51,744 nucleotides of DNA from Robiginitomaculum sp. GTDB taxonomy: Bacteria > Pseudomonadota > Alphaproteobacteria > Caulobacterales > Maricaulaceae. Every line of letters begins with the position of its first letter. Within the stretch, counting starts at the first letter, position 1. The translations under genes and the position numbers were made by a program. The stretch lies in NCBI GenBank assembly GCA_015485335.1, contig WFTT01000101.1, forward strand, positions 1 to 51,744. The letters run 5' to 3'. Positions 26,283 through 35,162 of this stretch are shown here, piece by piece. Below the pieces are notes generated by a model that saw nothing but the letters and a program-made list of their open reading frames with translations, was not told the origin of the DNA and made no database searches.

Positions 26283-28079
26283 ATGAGACTGGACCCAGGA
26301 ATGCATACAGAACTAATTGGCCAAATCCTACTTAGCCGCGGCCTGATTACCCAAAAGGATCTTAGTCAGGCTTTACGCCTGCAGGATGAAACCGGTGGCC
26401 TTTTGGGCCAGGCCTTGCTGCGTCTGGGGGCCTTGACCGAGGACGCCTTGCTGGATGCCCTTTCCAGCCAGCTGGACCTGCCCATTCTGGATTCTGCCAC
26501 AGCGCCCAAAGAAGCCGAACGCCATGAAGAGGCCATGGCCCTGTTAAAAATTTCACCGCGCTGGTTTCTGGCCCAAAGCGCCGCCATCTGGCTAAGTGAA
26601 GAGGATGGCCGCAAAGTTCTGAACATTGTGGCCCGTGACATCCTGAACGCCGGCATTCAGGAACATCTGGAGGGGCGCTGGTATCGTGTTGGTGCCCAAC
26701 AGGGCAATGACGAAGGCGCATTTTCCGAGGCCGGGCCAATTCGCTACTGGCTGAGCAGCAACCAGTTTATCGAACGCTGTCTGTATTACATCAATGAAAG
26801 CCTGGGCACGGCGACCGAAGATTCCGATGACTTCCAGGATACCGCCCGCCTGAAAGAAATGGCCGAAGAAGCGCCGGTCATTGACTTTGTGAACAATATG
26901 TTTGCCACCGCGCTAAAGGAAAACGCCTCGGATATTCATGTCGAACCCTTTGAGCATGAATTCAAGGTCCGTTATCGCATTGACGGGGTACTGCATACCC
27001 GCCAGACCGAACCGCGGGGTATATTCGATGCGGTTACCAGCCGGGTCAAACTGCTCTCGGGCATGGATATTGCCGAACGCCGCCTGCCACAAGACGGGCG
27101 TCAGACAATCCGCTTTGCCGGTCATGCCATTGACTTGCGGGTTTCCTCACTACCGGGCTCGTGGGGCGAAAGCATGGTATTGCGCCTGTTGAAAAAAGAA
27201 GGCGAATTGCCGGACATGAAGGGGCTGGGCCTTACCGGGCGCGCCAATACGGTGATGAGCGAGCTGACCCAGAGCCCCAATGGGGTTATTCTGGTTACTG
27301 GCCCAACCGGATCGGGTAAATCCACCACCCTTTATCGCAGCCTGCAACAGCTCAATAACGGCATCACCAAGATCATCTCCATCGAAGATCCAATCGAATA
27401 CGACATGGACGGAGTGGTACAAATCCAGACCAAAGCCGATATCGGCTATACCTTTGCCAAGGGCTTGCGCGCCATATTACGCCAGGACCCGGACATCATC
27501 ATGGTGGGTGAAATTCGCGATGGCGAAACCGCCACCATTGCGGCCCAAGCCGCCCTGACGGGCCATTTGGTGCTATCCACCGTACACACGAACTCCTCTT
27601 TGGCGGCCATTGCCCGTCTCGAAGACCTGGGGCTGGAGCCCTATATGATAGCGGCGGCGGTCCGGGGGCTGGCCGCCCAAAGGCTGGTCCGTCGCCTGTG
27701 CCCGCACTGTGCCGCCCCCGATACCGAGGGCGAAGGCGAGGCCATGTTAAAACGCCTTAGCCGTGCCGGCCTGATCATGGACCAGGAACTGGAAGGCAAA
27801 GCCAACTGGCGCAAGGCCACCGGTTGTGAGAAATGCGCCAATACCGGCTATGCCGGACGCATCGCAGCCTTCGAAGTGGTCGCCATCAATGATGAAATGC
27901 GCGACGCCATTCTGGATCATGCCCCCATGTCCACCTTGTTGGAGGTTGCCCGCCGCCAGGGTTTTCAAACCCTGATCGAGGATGGCCTGCTGAAGGCCCG
28001 CCAGGGTACCACCACCGTAGAAGAGGTGTTGCGGGTTTGCGGCGCTGAGCAAACCCAGACGGAAACCATAGAGGCCTAA
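26283..28079 (+). CDS. gspE: Type II secretion ATPase GspE
   Basis: The cytoplasmic hexameric ATPase that powers pseudopilus assembly. An N-terminal MshEN-type domain (GQILLSRGLITQKDLSQAL) is followed by the NTPase with Walker A GPTGSGKST near residue 340, the Asp box IEDPIEYDMDGVVQIQ, Walker B IIMVGEIRDGETA, the His box and the zinc-binding CPHC..CEKC pairs. The open frame begins at 26178, but the ATG at 26283 or 26301 is favoured by domain start and by the candidate promoter. Its stop overlaps the stop of the converging TonB receptor gene. It is the only T2SS gene in its unit. Confidence 0.95.
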   Translation: MRLDPGMHTELIGQILLSRGLITQKDLSQALRLQDETGGLLGQALLRLGALTEDALLDALSSQLDLPILDSATAPKEAERHEEAMALLKISPRWFLAQSAAIWLSEEDGRKVLNIVARDILNAGIQEHLEGRWYRVGAQQGNDEGAFSEAGPIRYWLSSNQFIERCLYYINESLGTATEDSDDFQDTARLKEMAEEAPVIDFVNNMFATALKENASDIHVEPFEHEFKVRYRIDGVLHTRQTEPRGIFDAVTSRVKLLSGMDIAERRLPQDGRQTIRFAGHAIDLRVSSLPGSWGESMVLRLLKKEGELPDMKGLGLTGRANTVMSELTQSPNGVILVTGPTGSGKSTTLYRSLQQLNNGITKIISIEDPIEYDMDGVVQIQTKADIGYTFAKGLRAILRQDPDIIMVGEIRDGETATIAAQAALTGHLVLSTVHTNSSLAAIARLEDLGLEPYMIAAAVRGLAAQRLVRRLCPHCAAPDTEGEGEAMLKRLSRAGLIMDQELEGKANWRKATGCEKCANTGYAGRIAAFEVVAINDEMRDAILDHAPMSTLLEVARRQGFQTLIEDGLLKARQGTTTVEEVLRVCGAEQTQTETIEA

Positions 28080-30199
28080 AAAGAGCCGCGCAACTGGATA
28101 CGATAACGCAAGCCAGACTTGCGCTGCTGTGACTCAATCGCCTCTATAATTCCGTCGGAGCGCGGGCCATCATAGAATGTCCGGATACGACTGCTGGGGC
28201 GATTGAAGATATTGCGAATATCAAAAATTGCCGTCATCCCGGCGATTTTGGTGGTTTCCACAAAAACACTAAAGGCGCGGGGGCTGCCGCCGCCGAAATT
28301 ACCACCACCTAGGTGGCGAACCTGTTCTTCAAACAAGCGGAAACTGCGGCGGGTCACGCCATTATTATAGGCCCAGCCCCAGGCGATACGTTGGGCGCTC
28401 AGGTCCTGACGAAAGGAAAAATCAAAATTGCGATATGCCCGATTGCCCAGTTTCCGGCGCACGCCGGTTACCGGGTCGGCAACCGAGGAATCACCAATAA
28501 AGCCATTAGCATCCAGCGTTGCATTTTTCAGTCCCAGCATATCCAACGGCAGGCGGGCCACCATTTTGACTTGCCAGAGGCGGGCATCACCAAGATTGCC
28601 CGGCGCATCAAAGATATTATTGACCGGCACCCGCCCCTGTACCTGGGTGATCCAGTCCCGATTGGCGCTAACCGTTAATGAACCTTTTTTGGCAAACCGC
28701 CGTTCCCATTCCGCTTTTACCGTCCAGGTCCGGTCCGGCTCTAGCTCAGGATTGCCAACATCGGTCAAATCATCGGTCAGGTTTACCGAGGTGACAAAGT
28801 CCTTAAAATTCAATTGTGCCACTTTGCGGATCGCACTGAAGCGTAGCTGGTTTTTTTCACTCAGATTATAACTGGCCGTCAAAGAGGGTTTGGGAAAAGA
28901 GAAATTCCGCGTGCGGCTGGCATCGCCGCTCTGGCTAAGCCGGGAGGTTTCAAACTTTAGTCCGCTTTCAATGGTCCATTTTTGGTTTGGCACATAAACC
29001 CAGGAGGCAGAAAACTCGGCGCGCCGCTCTTTCACGCCGGTATTGCTGACCGGCAAAGGTACAACCGAAAACCCGTTACCATTATCCAGCTCCAGCAGGA
29101 GATTGGCATCCAGTGTGTTCAGCGCCCCTTCAGCGGTAAATTGCAGGCTGTGCTTTTTACCAAGCCCCCAGTCCACAACGATACGAGAAATGCTCTCTGA
29201 GGTAACATCCCGTGTTGTCACCCGCGAAGCATTCGTCTGGCCGACCGCATTAATGCTGGCAAAGGAAAACTGTCCCTTGCTGGTTTTATCGTTGCGCAGA
29301 GCGATCAGTTTCACATCCAGTTTCTTGCCAATGGGAAAGCTGTAATCGCCGCCAAATTCCGTACTTTCAGAAACCGAGCGCGCGGTGTTTTCATCAAAGC
29401 GCAAAAAGTCAAATGCCCCCGCAGCCGGAGCTTCAACAAAGGAGAATTCATTGCGGGTAAAAGCGGTGCGATTGCCCTTTGCATTCAGGCGCAGCACCCG
29501 GTCACCGGCAAACTTTTTTTCCAGATTAAATGTCGGTGTCCAAAAGGCAAAATTACGCTGGGCCGCCTCATCGCGCCTCTCGGTCAGGGTGCCCGGCGGG
29601 GAAAACCGGCTCTCAATCCCTGTGGAACGCCCCGGCCCGCCCTGACGGGCAATCCCCAGCGTTATATCCGCTCCACCCAGTGTGAGATTGCGCACAAATT
29701 CACCATTCACGACAACCCGGCTGCGCGAAAGGGTTGTTTCATAGGACCAGTTATTGCGATCTGCCGTGTCATCGGTTTTCAGAACCACATTCAACACCCG
29801 GGTCAAACCGCGCATATCAATGTTCGGTGCGGAACCGCGGATCAGCTCTATATGATCAACCCGGTCCGCCGAGATACGTTGCAAGATGCTGGCCAGATCA
29901 TCGGACTTCGTGCTGGGGCGTTCCCCATCAATCAGCACATTGCCGGCCGCGCCGCCAAAACCACGTACATTATCGCCATTATCAATGGAAAAACCGGGGA
30001 CCTGGCGCACCATATCCAGGGCCGTGACCGGGAAATAACTGGCAAAAAATTCTGGCTTATAGACCGAAACCCCTTCGGTCTTGCCGGCTTTTGCGCCCCG
30101 ATCTGCGCCCGCCTCATTGGCAATTGCCACCGTGGCAGACCATGCCATACCCATACAAAAAAGGGCCAACCCTGCCCTAAACTTCTGATTAGTGCTCAC
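28076..30199 (-). CDS. TonB-dependent outer membrane receptor
   Basis: A 707-residue protein with a signal peptide (residues 1-28, ending VAIANEA), a plug domain (about 45-140, with VPGFSIDNGDNVRGFGGAAGNVLIDGERP) and a beta-barrel ending RGSF with the terminal Phe needed for outer-membrane insertion. Late FDIRNIFNRP matches the family barrel end. The plug is small and the type resembles receptors of Caulobacter- and Sphingomonas-like bacteria. The substrate is not evident. The start is GTG at 30199 with a GGGCGGG sequence upstream. I see no Fur-box-like site. It converges on gspE with overlapping stops. Confidence 0.92.
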   Translation of the reverse strand: MSTNQKFRAGLALFCMGMAWSATVAIANEAGADRGAKAGKTEGVSVYKPEFFASYFPVTALDMVRQVPGFSIDNGDNVRGFGGAAGNVLIDGERPSTKSDDLASILQRISADRVDHIELIRGSAPNIDMRGLTRVLNVVLKTDDTADRNNWSYETTLSRSRVVVNGEFVRNLTLGGADITLGIARQGGPGRSTGIESRFSPPGTLTERRDEAAQRNFAFWTPTFNLEKKFAGDRVLRLNAKGNRTAFTRNEFSFVEAPAAGAFDFLRFDENTARSVSESTEFGGDYSFPIGKKLDVKLIALRNDKTSKGQFSFASINAVGQTNASRVTTRDVTSESISRIVVDWGLGKKHSLQFTAEGALNTLDANLLLELDNGNGFSVVPLPVSNTGVKERRAEFSASWVYVPNQKWTIESGLKFETSRLSQSGDASRTRNFSFPKPSLTASYNLSEKNQLRFSAIRKVAQLNFKDFVTSVNLTDDLTDVGNPELEPDRTWTVKAEWERRFAKKGSLTVSANRDWITQVQGRVPVNNIFDAPGNLGDARLWQVKMVARLPLDMLGLKNATLDANGFIGDSSVADPVTGVRRKLGNRAYRNFDFSFRQDLSAQRIAWGWAYNNGVTRRSFRLFEEQVRHLGGGNFGGGSPRAFSVFVETTKIAGMTAIFDIRNIFNRPSSRIRTFYDGPRSDGIIEAIESQQRKSGLRYRIQLRGSF

Positions 30200-30307
30200 A
30201 ATAACCCGCCCTAGGTAACCTTAGCCCAACCCATACGCTTTATAGAGAAAGGTACAAATAAAAATGTTGCGAATTAGATTACTCTTTTGCAATCTTCGCC
30301 CACCGGC

Positions 30308-31204
30308 CTAGGGTTTGATCCAGAGCCGTTGCCGCGAAAAGTCAAACATCACCCCAGAGGTGCTTTGCAGAAAGTCCAGGCCCAGGATCAAAGCCGGCTG
30401 ATGATCCAGGCCCAGGGCTTCGAAAACCGCCAGATCCGCAACCAGAATTTCTGCCTCGTCCCAGCGCAGGCTTTGCAACCTGACGGTGCGGGCCAGACCA
30501 GAGCGCGCCGGCACCTGTGGCAGGGCCACCCCGGTAATGATCTGTTCGCGTACCAGAATGCTGGCCGGGCTGAGATCATCCAGCAAAGCCCCCAGTTTTT
30601 CATTGCCAATGGATCGCCGCGCACCGGAATCAACAATGGCGCGTACCCGCCGGCCATTAATGCGTAAATTGACGCTTAGAAAGCCGGCAAAATTACGCCG
30701 CGCCCAGATTTTATGCCAGCGCCGGTCCCGGCGTATCCGTTGGGCCTCGTCGGCGGAAAGAAAGTTCAGCCGGCGCCCCTTAAAATCAAACAATAATGGC
30801 TGGGTCGTCAGAACATCCAGCCCCAAAATCCCCGCATAGCCAGCTTCGGTCGGGGGCGGGGCCGCTGGCAAAGCCAGCGCTGCCGCCAACGTCCATTGCT
30901 GGCCGGCAAAACGCAGTGCATCCACACGATAAACCTGTGTCGTAGTTTCGCCACTGGCACCCACAAGGCGCCCGACCCGGTTAGGTAATAATGGCAGGGT
31001 CAGGGCGGTGGCCAGACGGGTGCTGATCACCGTGCGGCTGGCCGCCGAATCCAGGATAAAGGCATAGGGACCGCTGGCATTGATATAAACCGGCACCACC
31101 AAATGCCCATCTGCGGAATAGCCCAAGGGTACAGCATCTTCCGGGCGCGACTTTATCGGCGCGGCCAGGCTCAACCAGATGATCAGGGCCAGTAGGATGC
31201 GCAT
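30308..31204 (-). CDS. Secreted protein with two retropepsin-like aspartic protease domains
   Basis: A 298-residue protein with a signal peptide (residues 1-19) and two similar halves. The first has FILDSAASRTVI (Asp52) and the downstream GILGLDVL; the second has AIVDSGARRSIG (Asp192) and LILGLDFL. Each half looks like a retropepsin-type monomer with a D-S/T-G/A catalytic loop and the hydrophobic GLD flap motif. Retropepsins act as dimers, so one chain could form a pseudo-dimer like pepsin. The first loop is DSA rather than DSG/DTG, which may weaken catalysis. The ATG at 31204 has GGAG upstream. Substrate unknown; location periplasmic or extracellular. Confidence 0.82.
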   Translation of the reverse strand: MRILLALIIWLSLAAPIKSRPEDAVPLGYSADGHLVVPVYINASGPYAFILDSAASRTVISTRLATALTLPLLPNRVGRLVGASGETTTQVYRVDALRFAGQQWTLAAALALPAAPPPTEAGYAGILGLDVLTTQPLLFDFKGRRLNFLSADEAQRIRRDRRWHKIWARRNFAGFLSVNLRINGRRVRAIVDSGARRSIGNEKLGALLDDLSPASILVREQIITGVALPQVPARSGLARTVRLQSLRWDEAEILVADLAVFEALGLDHQPALILGLDFLQSTSGVMFDFSRQRLWIKP

Positions 31205-31319
31205 TCAGGCTCCGCCAAAAACATAAGGGACTGGAACAGGAAACCCTGAAACGCTGTGCTTGGCCAGTTACGATTGTGTGAGAATACACCCACAGATATA
31301 TAGAAGAGGTATTGGCCTG

Positions 31320-32255
31320 TCAGTGCGCCGCCGCGGTGGTGACAGATTTTTCTTCGGGGACGGTTTCGGCAAATAGTCGTGCCGCCATAAAGTCCCCAAC
31401 CTCGGCATAAATGCGTTCGCGTTTTTGCCGCTGACCTGCCCGTCCCGGATAGATCAGTTCCAACGCCACCACATCGCGAGGGTCCAGGGAACTAAAGGCG
31501 TTCAACGCCTTGTCGGCAAATCGAAATAATATTGCTTTGGACGAGGCCCCCTCTTCACCCGTCAGCGAAGGCGGGGCCGGCATTTTATCAACTGCGAAAA
31601 AACTTTGGACCACACTTTGCGGCGGCATCAGACTGGCCGGGCTGTCGCCGGTGCGCCCCATCAGACGTAATAGATCTTCCCCCATGGGTTCCGCCAACCG
31701 TGAGGCATCCCGCATATGCAAAATCACGCTGGTTGGTTTTTTGCCATCCAGCACCACCAGATCCAGAAATACCCTTTCCCCATCGGCCACCAGACCGAAA
31801 TCCACAATGGTTCCATTGGCATCGCTCAAGGGGGCGCGCACCCGCCAGCGGGGCTTGTCGCGGGCATCATCGCGCCGGGCTTCCCAGTTTTGCCACCGGG
31901 CGGGAAAGCGCATGGTATGCAGGCGTGACCAGATTTGCGCGGCGTCCTGCATTCTGGCAATTTCGGATTGCACATCACTCTGGTCGCATGAAATCCGCTT
32001 GGCACGGCGAGACAGATCCATTTGCAGGGCATCCAGCTTTTGCGGATCTTCACCCGCCCGCAGCAAGGCCCCGCGGGCCTGTACCTGACCGGATATCAAG
32101 GCCGCCTGTTCCAGCGTTCCCAGTGTGTCGCAATGATCTGCGATCAACAACATCGAGGTGCGTTCCCGATAGGCCTCAAAGGCCTCTGCCCCGCGCCCAG
32201 GCGTGCCATAGCCTACAATGGCAAGCACAAAAAAAATAAAAACACCAATACGCAC
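31320..32255 (-). CDS. Secreted protein of unknown function
   Basis: A 311-residue protein with a clear N-terminal signal peptide (residues 1-22). Two cysteines in DHCDTLG and RISCDQS may form a disulfide; the N-terminal third is helical and the middle (about 125-200) reads as beta strands. I do not recognise a family. It begins at GTG 32255 with GGGG upstream, 56 bases after the BcsB-like gene, and the aspartic protease gene follows after 115 bases. Co-orientation suggests a role in the same envelope process. Confidence 0.65.
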   Translation of the reverse strand: MRIGVFIFFVLAIVGYGTPGRGAEAFEAYRERTSMLLIADHCDTLGTLEQAALISGQVQARGALLRAGEDPQKLDALQMDLSRRAKRISCDQSDVQSEIARMQDAAQIWSRLHTMRFPARWQNWEARRDDARDKPRWRVRAPLSDANGTIVDFGLVADGERVFLDLVVLDGKKPTSVILHMRDASRLAEPMGEDLLRLMGRTGDSPASLMPPQSVVQSFFAVDKMPAPPSLTGEEGASSKAILFRFADKALNAFSSLDPRDVVALELIYPGRAGQRQKRERIYAEVGDFMAARLFAETVPEEKSVTTAAAH

Positions 32256-32311
32256 ATTGGATCCCCTGAATTCAATCTGGGAAGCCTAGCGGAATTGTCT
32301 TGCAATCTCGT

Positions 32312-34216
32312 TTATGCGGGACGCCAATTTGCGTACATTCTGTTCCACATGCTGATCCACAGGCCAGACAGGCTGATCCCGGCAATCAGGAACAGGATGG
32401 CCGGCCATGGCCCCTTGGGGGCCATGGGGGCGGTACCGGCGCCAATATCATTGATTTCAACCAGACCGGCACGCCAGCGCACCACCCGCCCGGCAAAGAA
32501 ATTGATCGCCGGACCATCGGCAAAAGCCTGCATGGCTGGGATAAAATCACTATCCTTGTCGCCGGTCAGGATCAGGACAGGTTTTTGCTGTAACTGGGTC
32601 CATCCGGCCACCCCCAGCCCCATAGGTAAATCGGCATCGGCGGCAAAGGCGCGCTGGGCCACGGATAATCTGGGCTTTTTATACTGGTTTTCATAATCGC
32701 CAGGACCGGCGGCGGCCCCCGCGGCAAACACCTGTGGCAGATCGGCAATGGTTTGCGGAGCCAGCTGGCTGCGTGGCCCCAACACCATGATCGCCGCCCC
32801 CTCAGGGGCTTTGTCGGCCCCATTACCATACCAGGCGGCGGTCAGGGGCGCGCCGGAGACCAGCGCCACCCGCGCCACGGCGCGCCAGGCGGCCTGAAGC
32901 TGTGTATTGGTATGTGTGGCAAACACAATGGCGGCCCCGGCCCCGGCCTGTTGTGCAAAGGGGTCTCCATCAATGGCAAAGCGGGACAGACCTTTGGCGG
33001 CCTCATAACCATTGCTTTCTATGCGGGCCGACAACAACCGTAACGGCGTGCCTTCATTAGGCATGACACAATGGGCGTCCTCTGCCATGGGGCGGGCCTG
33101 GCGGGCAATACTGAAGGCACGAACCACGGTGGCGCTTTTGCGGTCCATGGGAATGGTAAAATGATTAAGTTCGTTTTTAAGGCGTTTTTTGAACGGCTTT
33201 TGACCATCAACAGAAATCATCACCGTGGAATCCGGGCTGACCCAGTCCGGGCGTTCCATTTCCACCACCAGACGAGTTTGCCCGTGATGGGGGGCGCGAA
33301 CCGTATTTGCAAAGGGACGGGCATCCCAGCTGGGCTGTGCCAAAGCGGCTTTGATACCGTCCAGCGCCTGTGCAACCTGTACCGGTTCGGCCCGGGCCAG
33401 CAGCGCAGGCGTTGCCCGCGTTCCCCCCAAGCGGATGATCCGGCCGGCAAACAGACGTGCCATGGAAACAACTTCATCGGCATTGCGCCCCTGAAACTCG
33501 ACCACGGGGCGTGTACCAGGGCGCAGGGCAATGCCCGGCCCCGCCAACATGGCATCCATGCGCGCCTTAAAATCCACCCCGGCAATACGTTCCGGCGACA
33601 CCAACAATGGCACCCGCCCAGCCCGCACCGCCAAGCCCTGTGTGATCAGCGCCCCAAAGGCGCCATAATGGCTTGCATCCAGGCCTTCCTGACTGATGCT
33701 GACCCGGTCCAGCGCCCAGGCACCAGCAGACAGCCACCCTTCCAGGGCATCAAAAGAAGCAATATTGGGCGATATGGACAAATCAAAGCGGCTGCGGGCC
33801 AGGTCCAGCTGCCAGCCGCCATCGCTTTTGGCCGGACACAGGCTTTCATTGGCACCTTCAAAGGCAATCCGGATGTGATTGATACCGGCCTGTAAATGCT
33901 CCGCGGGCAGGTCTATGCGGGCATTAAAGGCCTCGGGCCGTGGATTGACCATCACCCCGGGATTGTCATTAACACTGACCACCATCATAGAGCCTTTGGC
34001 CGGCAGGGTTTTGCCCGGATCGGCCACCAGTGTCAGCATGGCGGCACTGGCCCCGGGGGGAATGTTCAGGTCAAATTCCAGTACCGGATTGCGCCAGTCC
34101 AGTATTTGTTCCCGCTCCATACCGGTTAAGGTGCGCAGGCTTTCCTGCGTTTGCCCGATCGTTGGCAACACCCATGCCCCCAGGATAATCATGAAAACCC
34201 AGAATAAACGTACCAT
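32312..34216 (-). CDS. BcsB-like cellulose synthase regulatory/periplasmic subunit
   Basis: A 634-residue protein with a signal peptide (about 1-22), a large periplasmic beta-rich region and one C-terminal membrane span (about 605-625), the BcsB plan. Visible family-like segments are LNIPPGASAAMLTLVADPGKT near the start and the tandem carbohydrate-binding-like and flavodoxin-like blocks, here in AGVDFKARMDAMLAG and VALVSGAPLTAAWYGNG. It is shorter than E. coli BcsB. No bcsA, bcsC or bcsZ is in the window, so it may serve another GT2 synthase or a different complex. It starts a minus-strand unit with the unknown secreted protein and the retropepsin gene. Confidence 0.75.
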   Translation of the reverse strand: MVRLFWVFMIILGAWVLPTIGQTQESLRTLTGMEREQILDWRNPVLEFDLNIPPGASAAMLTLVADPGKTLPAKGSMMVVSVNDNPGVMVNPRPEAFNARIDLPAEHLQAGINHIRIAFEGANESLCPAKSDGGWQLDLARSRFDLSISPNIASFDALEGWLSAGAWALDRVSISQEGLDASHYGAFGALITQGLAVRAGRVPLLVSPERIAGVDFKARMDAMLAGPGIALRPGTRPVVEFQGRNADEVVSMARLFAGRIIRLGGTRATPALLARAEPVQVAQALDGIKAALAQPSWDARPFANTVRAPHHGQTRLVVEMERPDWVSPDSTVMISVDGQKPFKKRLKNELNHFTIPMDRKSATVVRAFSIARQARPMAEDAHCVMPNEGTPLRLLSARIESNGYEAAKGLSRFAIDGDPFAQQAGAGAAIVFATHTNTQLQAAWRAVARVALVSGAPLTAAWYGNGADKAPEGAAIMVLGPRSQLAPQTIADLPQVFAAGAAAGPGDYENQYKKPRLSVAQRAFAADADLPMGLGVAGWTQLQQKPVLILTGDKDSDFIPAMQAFADGPAINFFAGRVVRWRAGLVEINDIGAGTAPMAPKGPWPAILFLIAGISLSGLWISMWNRMYANWRPA

Positions 34217-34312
34217 GTTGAAACACCTTGCCCCTATAAATCCACTCTTGGGGGGTGTAGGAGCAAGAATGCCGCCATTTTCACGAGAAGTTTCCGGGCC
34301 ACACGCATTCAG

Positions 34313-34660
34313 ATGAAACCTGACCCGCAGTTGAAATCAAAAATCTGGGCCGAAGCCCTGATCCGTCGCGCCCGTCTGGGCGGGGCCTTTGCCTATTTGC
34401 GCCATCACGGCGATGATGATGCGGGGGTGGTGTTGATCAAAATAGCCCTGATGAATGACACTGCCATGATCTGGGCGCCGGAACGCGACGAGGATTACAA
34501 CCGGGTTTGGGTGGCACAATCCGAAAGTCCACAAAGCGAGGCCGAGGCCGATGCCTGGATAGAACGGGCCCTGCAAACCGATCCGGATTTATGGGTGGTG
34601 GAAATCGAAGACCCACAGGCGCGGCATTTTCTGCTTCCCCATGAGGTTGGGTCAACTTAA
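34313..34660 (+). CDS. DUF1491 family protein
   Basis: A 115-residue cytoplasmic protein with the family features LKSKIWAEALIRRARL at the N-terminus, the central DAGVVLIKI strand, and the C-terminal EADAWIERALQTDPDLWVVEIEDP. The family is widespread in Alphaproteobacteria and has no known function. The ATG at 34313 lies 96 bases from the divergent BcsB-like gene. A 45-base gap separates it from the next small gene. Confidence 0.88.
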   Translation: MKPDPQLKSKIWAEALIRRARLGGAFAYLRHHGDDDAGVVLIKIALMNDTAMIWAPERDEDYNRVWVAQSESPQSEAEADAWIERALQTDPDLWVVEIEDPQARHFLLPHEVGST

Positions 34661-34705
34661 CCTGTCAGACTTGACCCACAGAATAGAACATGACGCAGTA
34701 TACGA

Positions 34706-35098
34706 ATGTTATTTTTATTTAACGACCGGGTATTTGAAATAGGGCAGCCGAATGTAACCATTCATTCGCAGGACTTCCCATTATCCCCCGAAGTTTTTGA
34801 CGCCCTGCGCAAAAGGGACGTGCTTAATCTGGTTCGTGAAGAACTGTTCGCCGATCCATTGCTGGTTCATAATGCGCCGGTGCGGGCCAGCCAGTTGGCC
34901 ACCATCATTGCGGCCAAAACCAATGCCAATTCCATGCTGGCCGGACCGCCCGCCGGGGGCGCCCCCAACCCCGCCCACATTGCGGTGTTGCTGGCCGAGG
35001 TTTCCATACTGACCCTGGCCAGTCTGCAAATACAACAACAAAACGGCACCCTCACCACCTCAGGGGTGGAAGAAGCGGTCTGGTCATCCTTGCGTTGA
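34706..35098 (+). CDS. Small conserved-looking hypothetical protein
   Basis: A 130-residue protein that I do not recognise. The N-terminus FLFNDRVFEIG and QDFPLSPEVFDAL suggest a folded start; the rest is predicted helical with an Ala-rich loop (GPPAGGAPNPAH). No signal peptide and no membrane span. The codon use is like that of the neighbours and the frame is much longer than chance between DUF1491 and prfC, all on the plus strand, so it is probably real. The ribosome binding site is weak. Confidence 0.65.
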   Translation: MLFLFNDRVFEIGQPNVTIHSQDFPLSPEVFDALRKRDVLNLVREELFADPLLVHNAPVRASQLATIIAAKTNANSMLAGPPAGGAPNPAHIAVLLAEVSILTLASLQIQQQNGTLTTSGVEEAVWSSLR

Positions 35099-35162
35099 GC
35101 CAGACGGTTGCGATTTTTGTCTTGGCAGGCTAAGCGGTCACAATAAAGAGGCCCAAACCATT

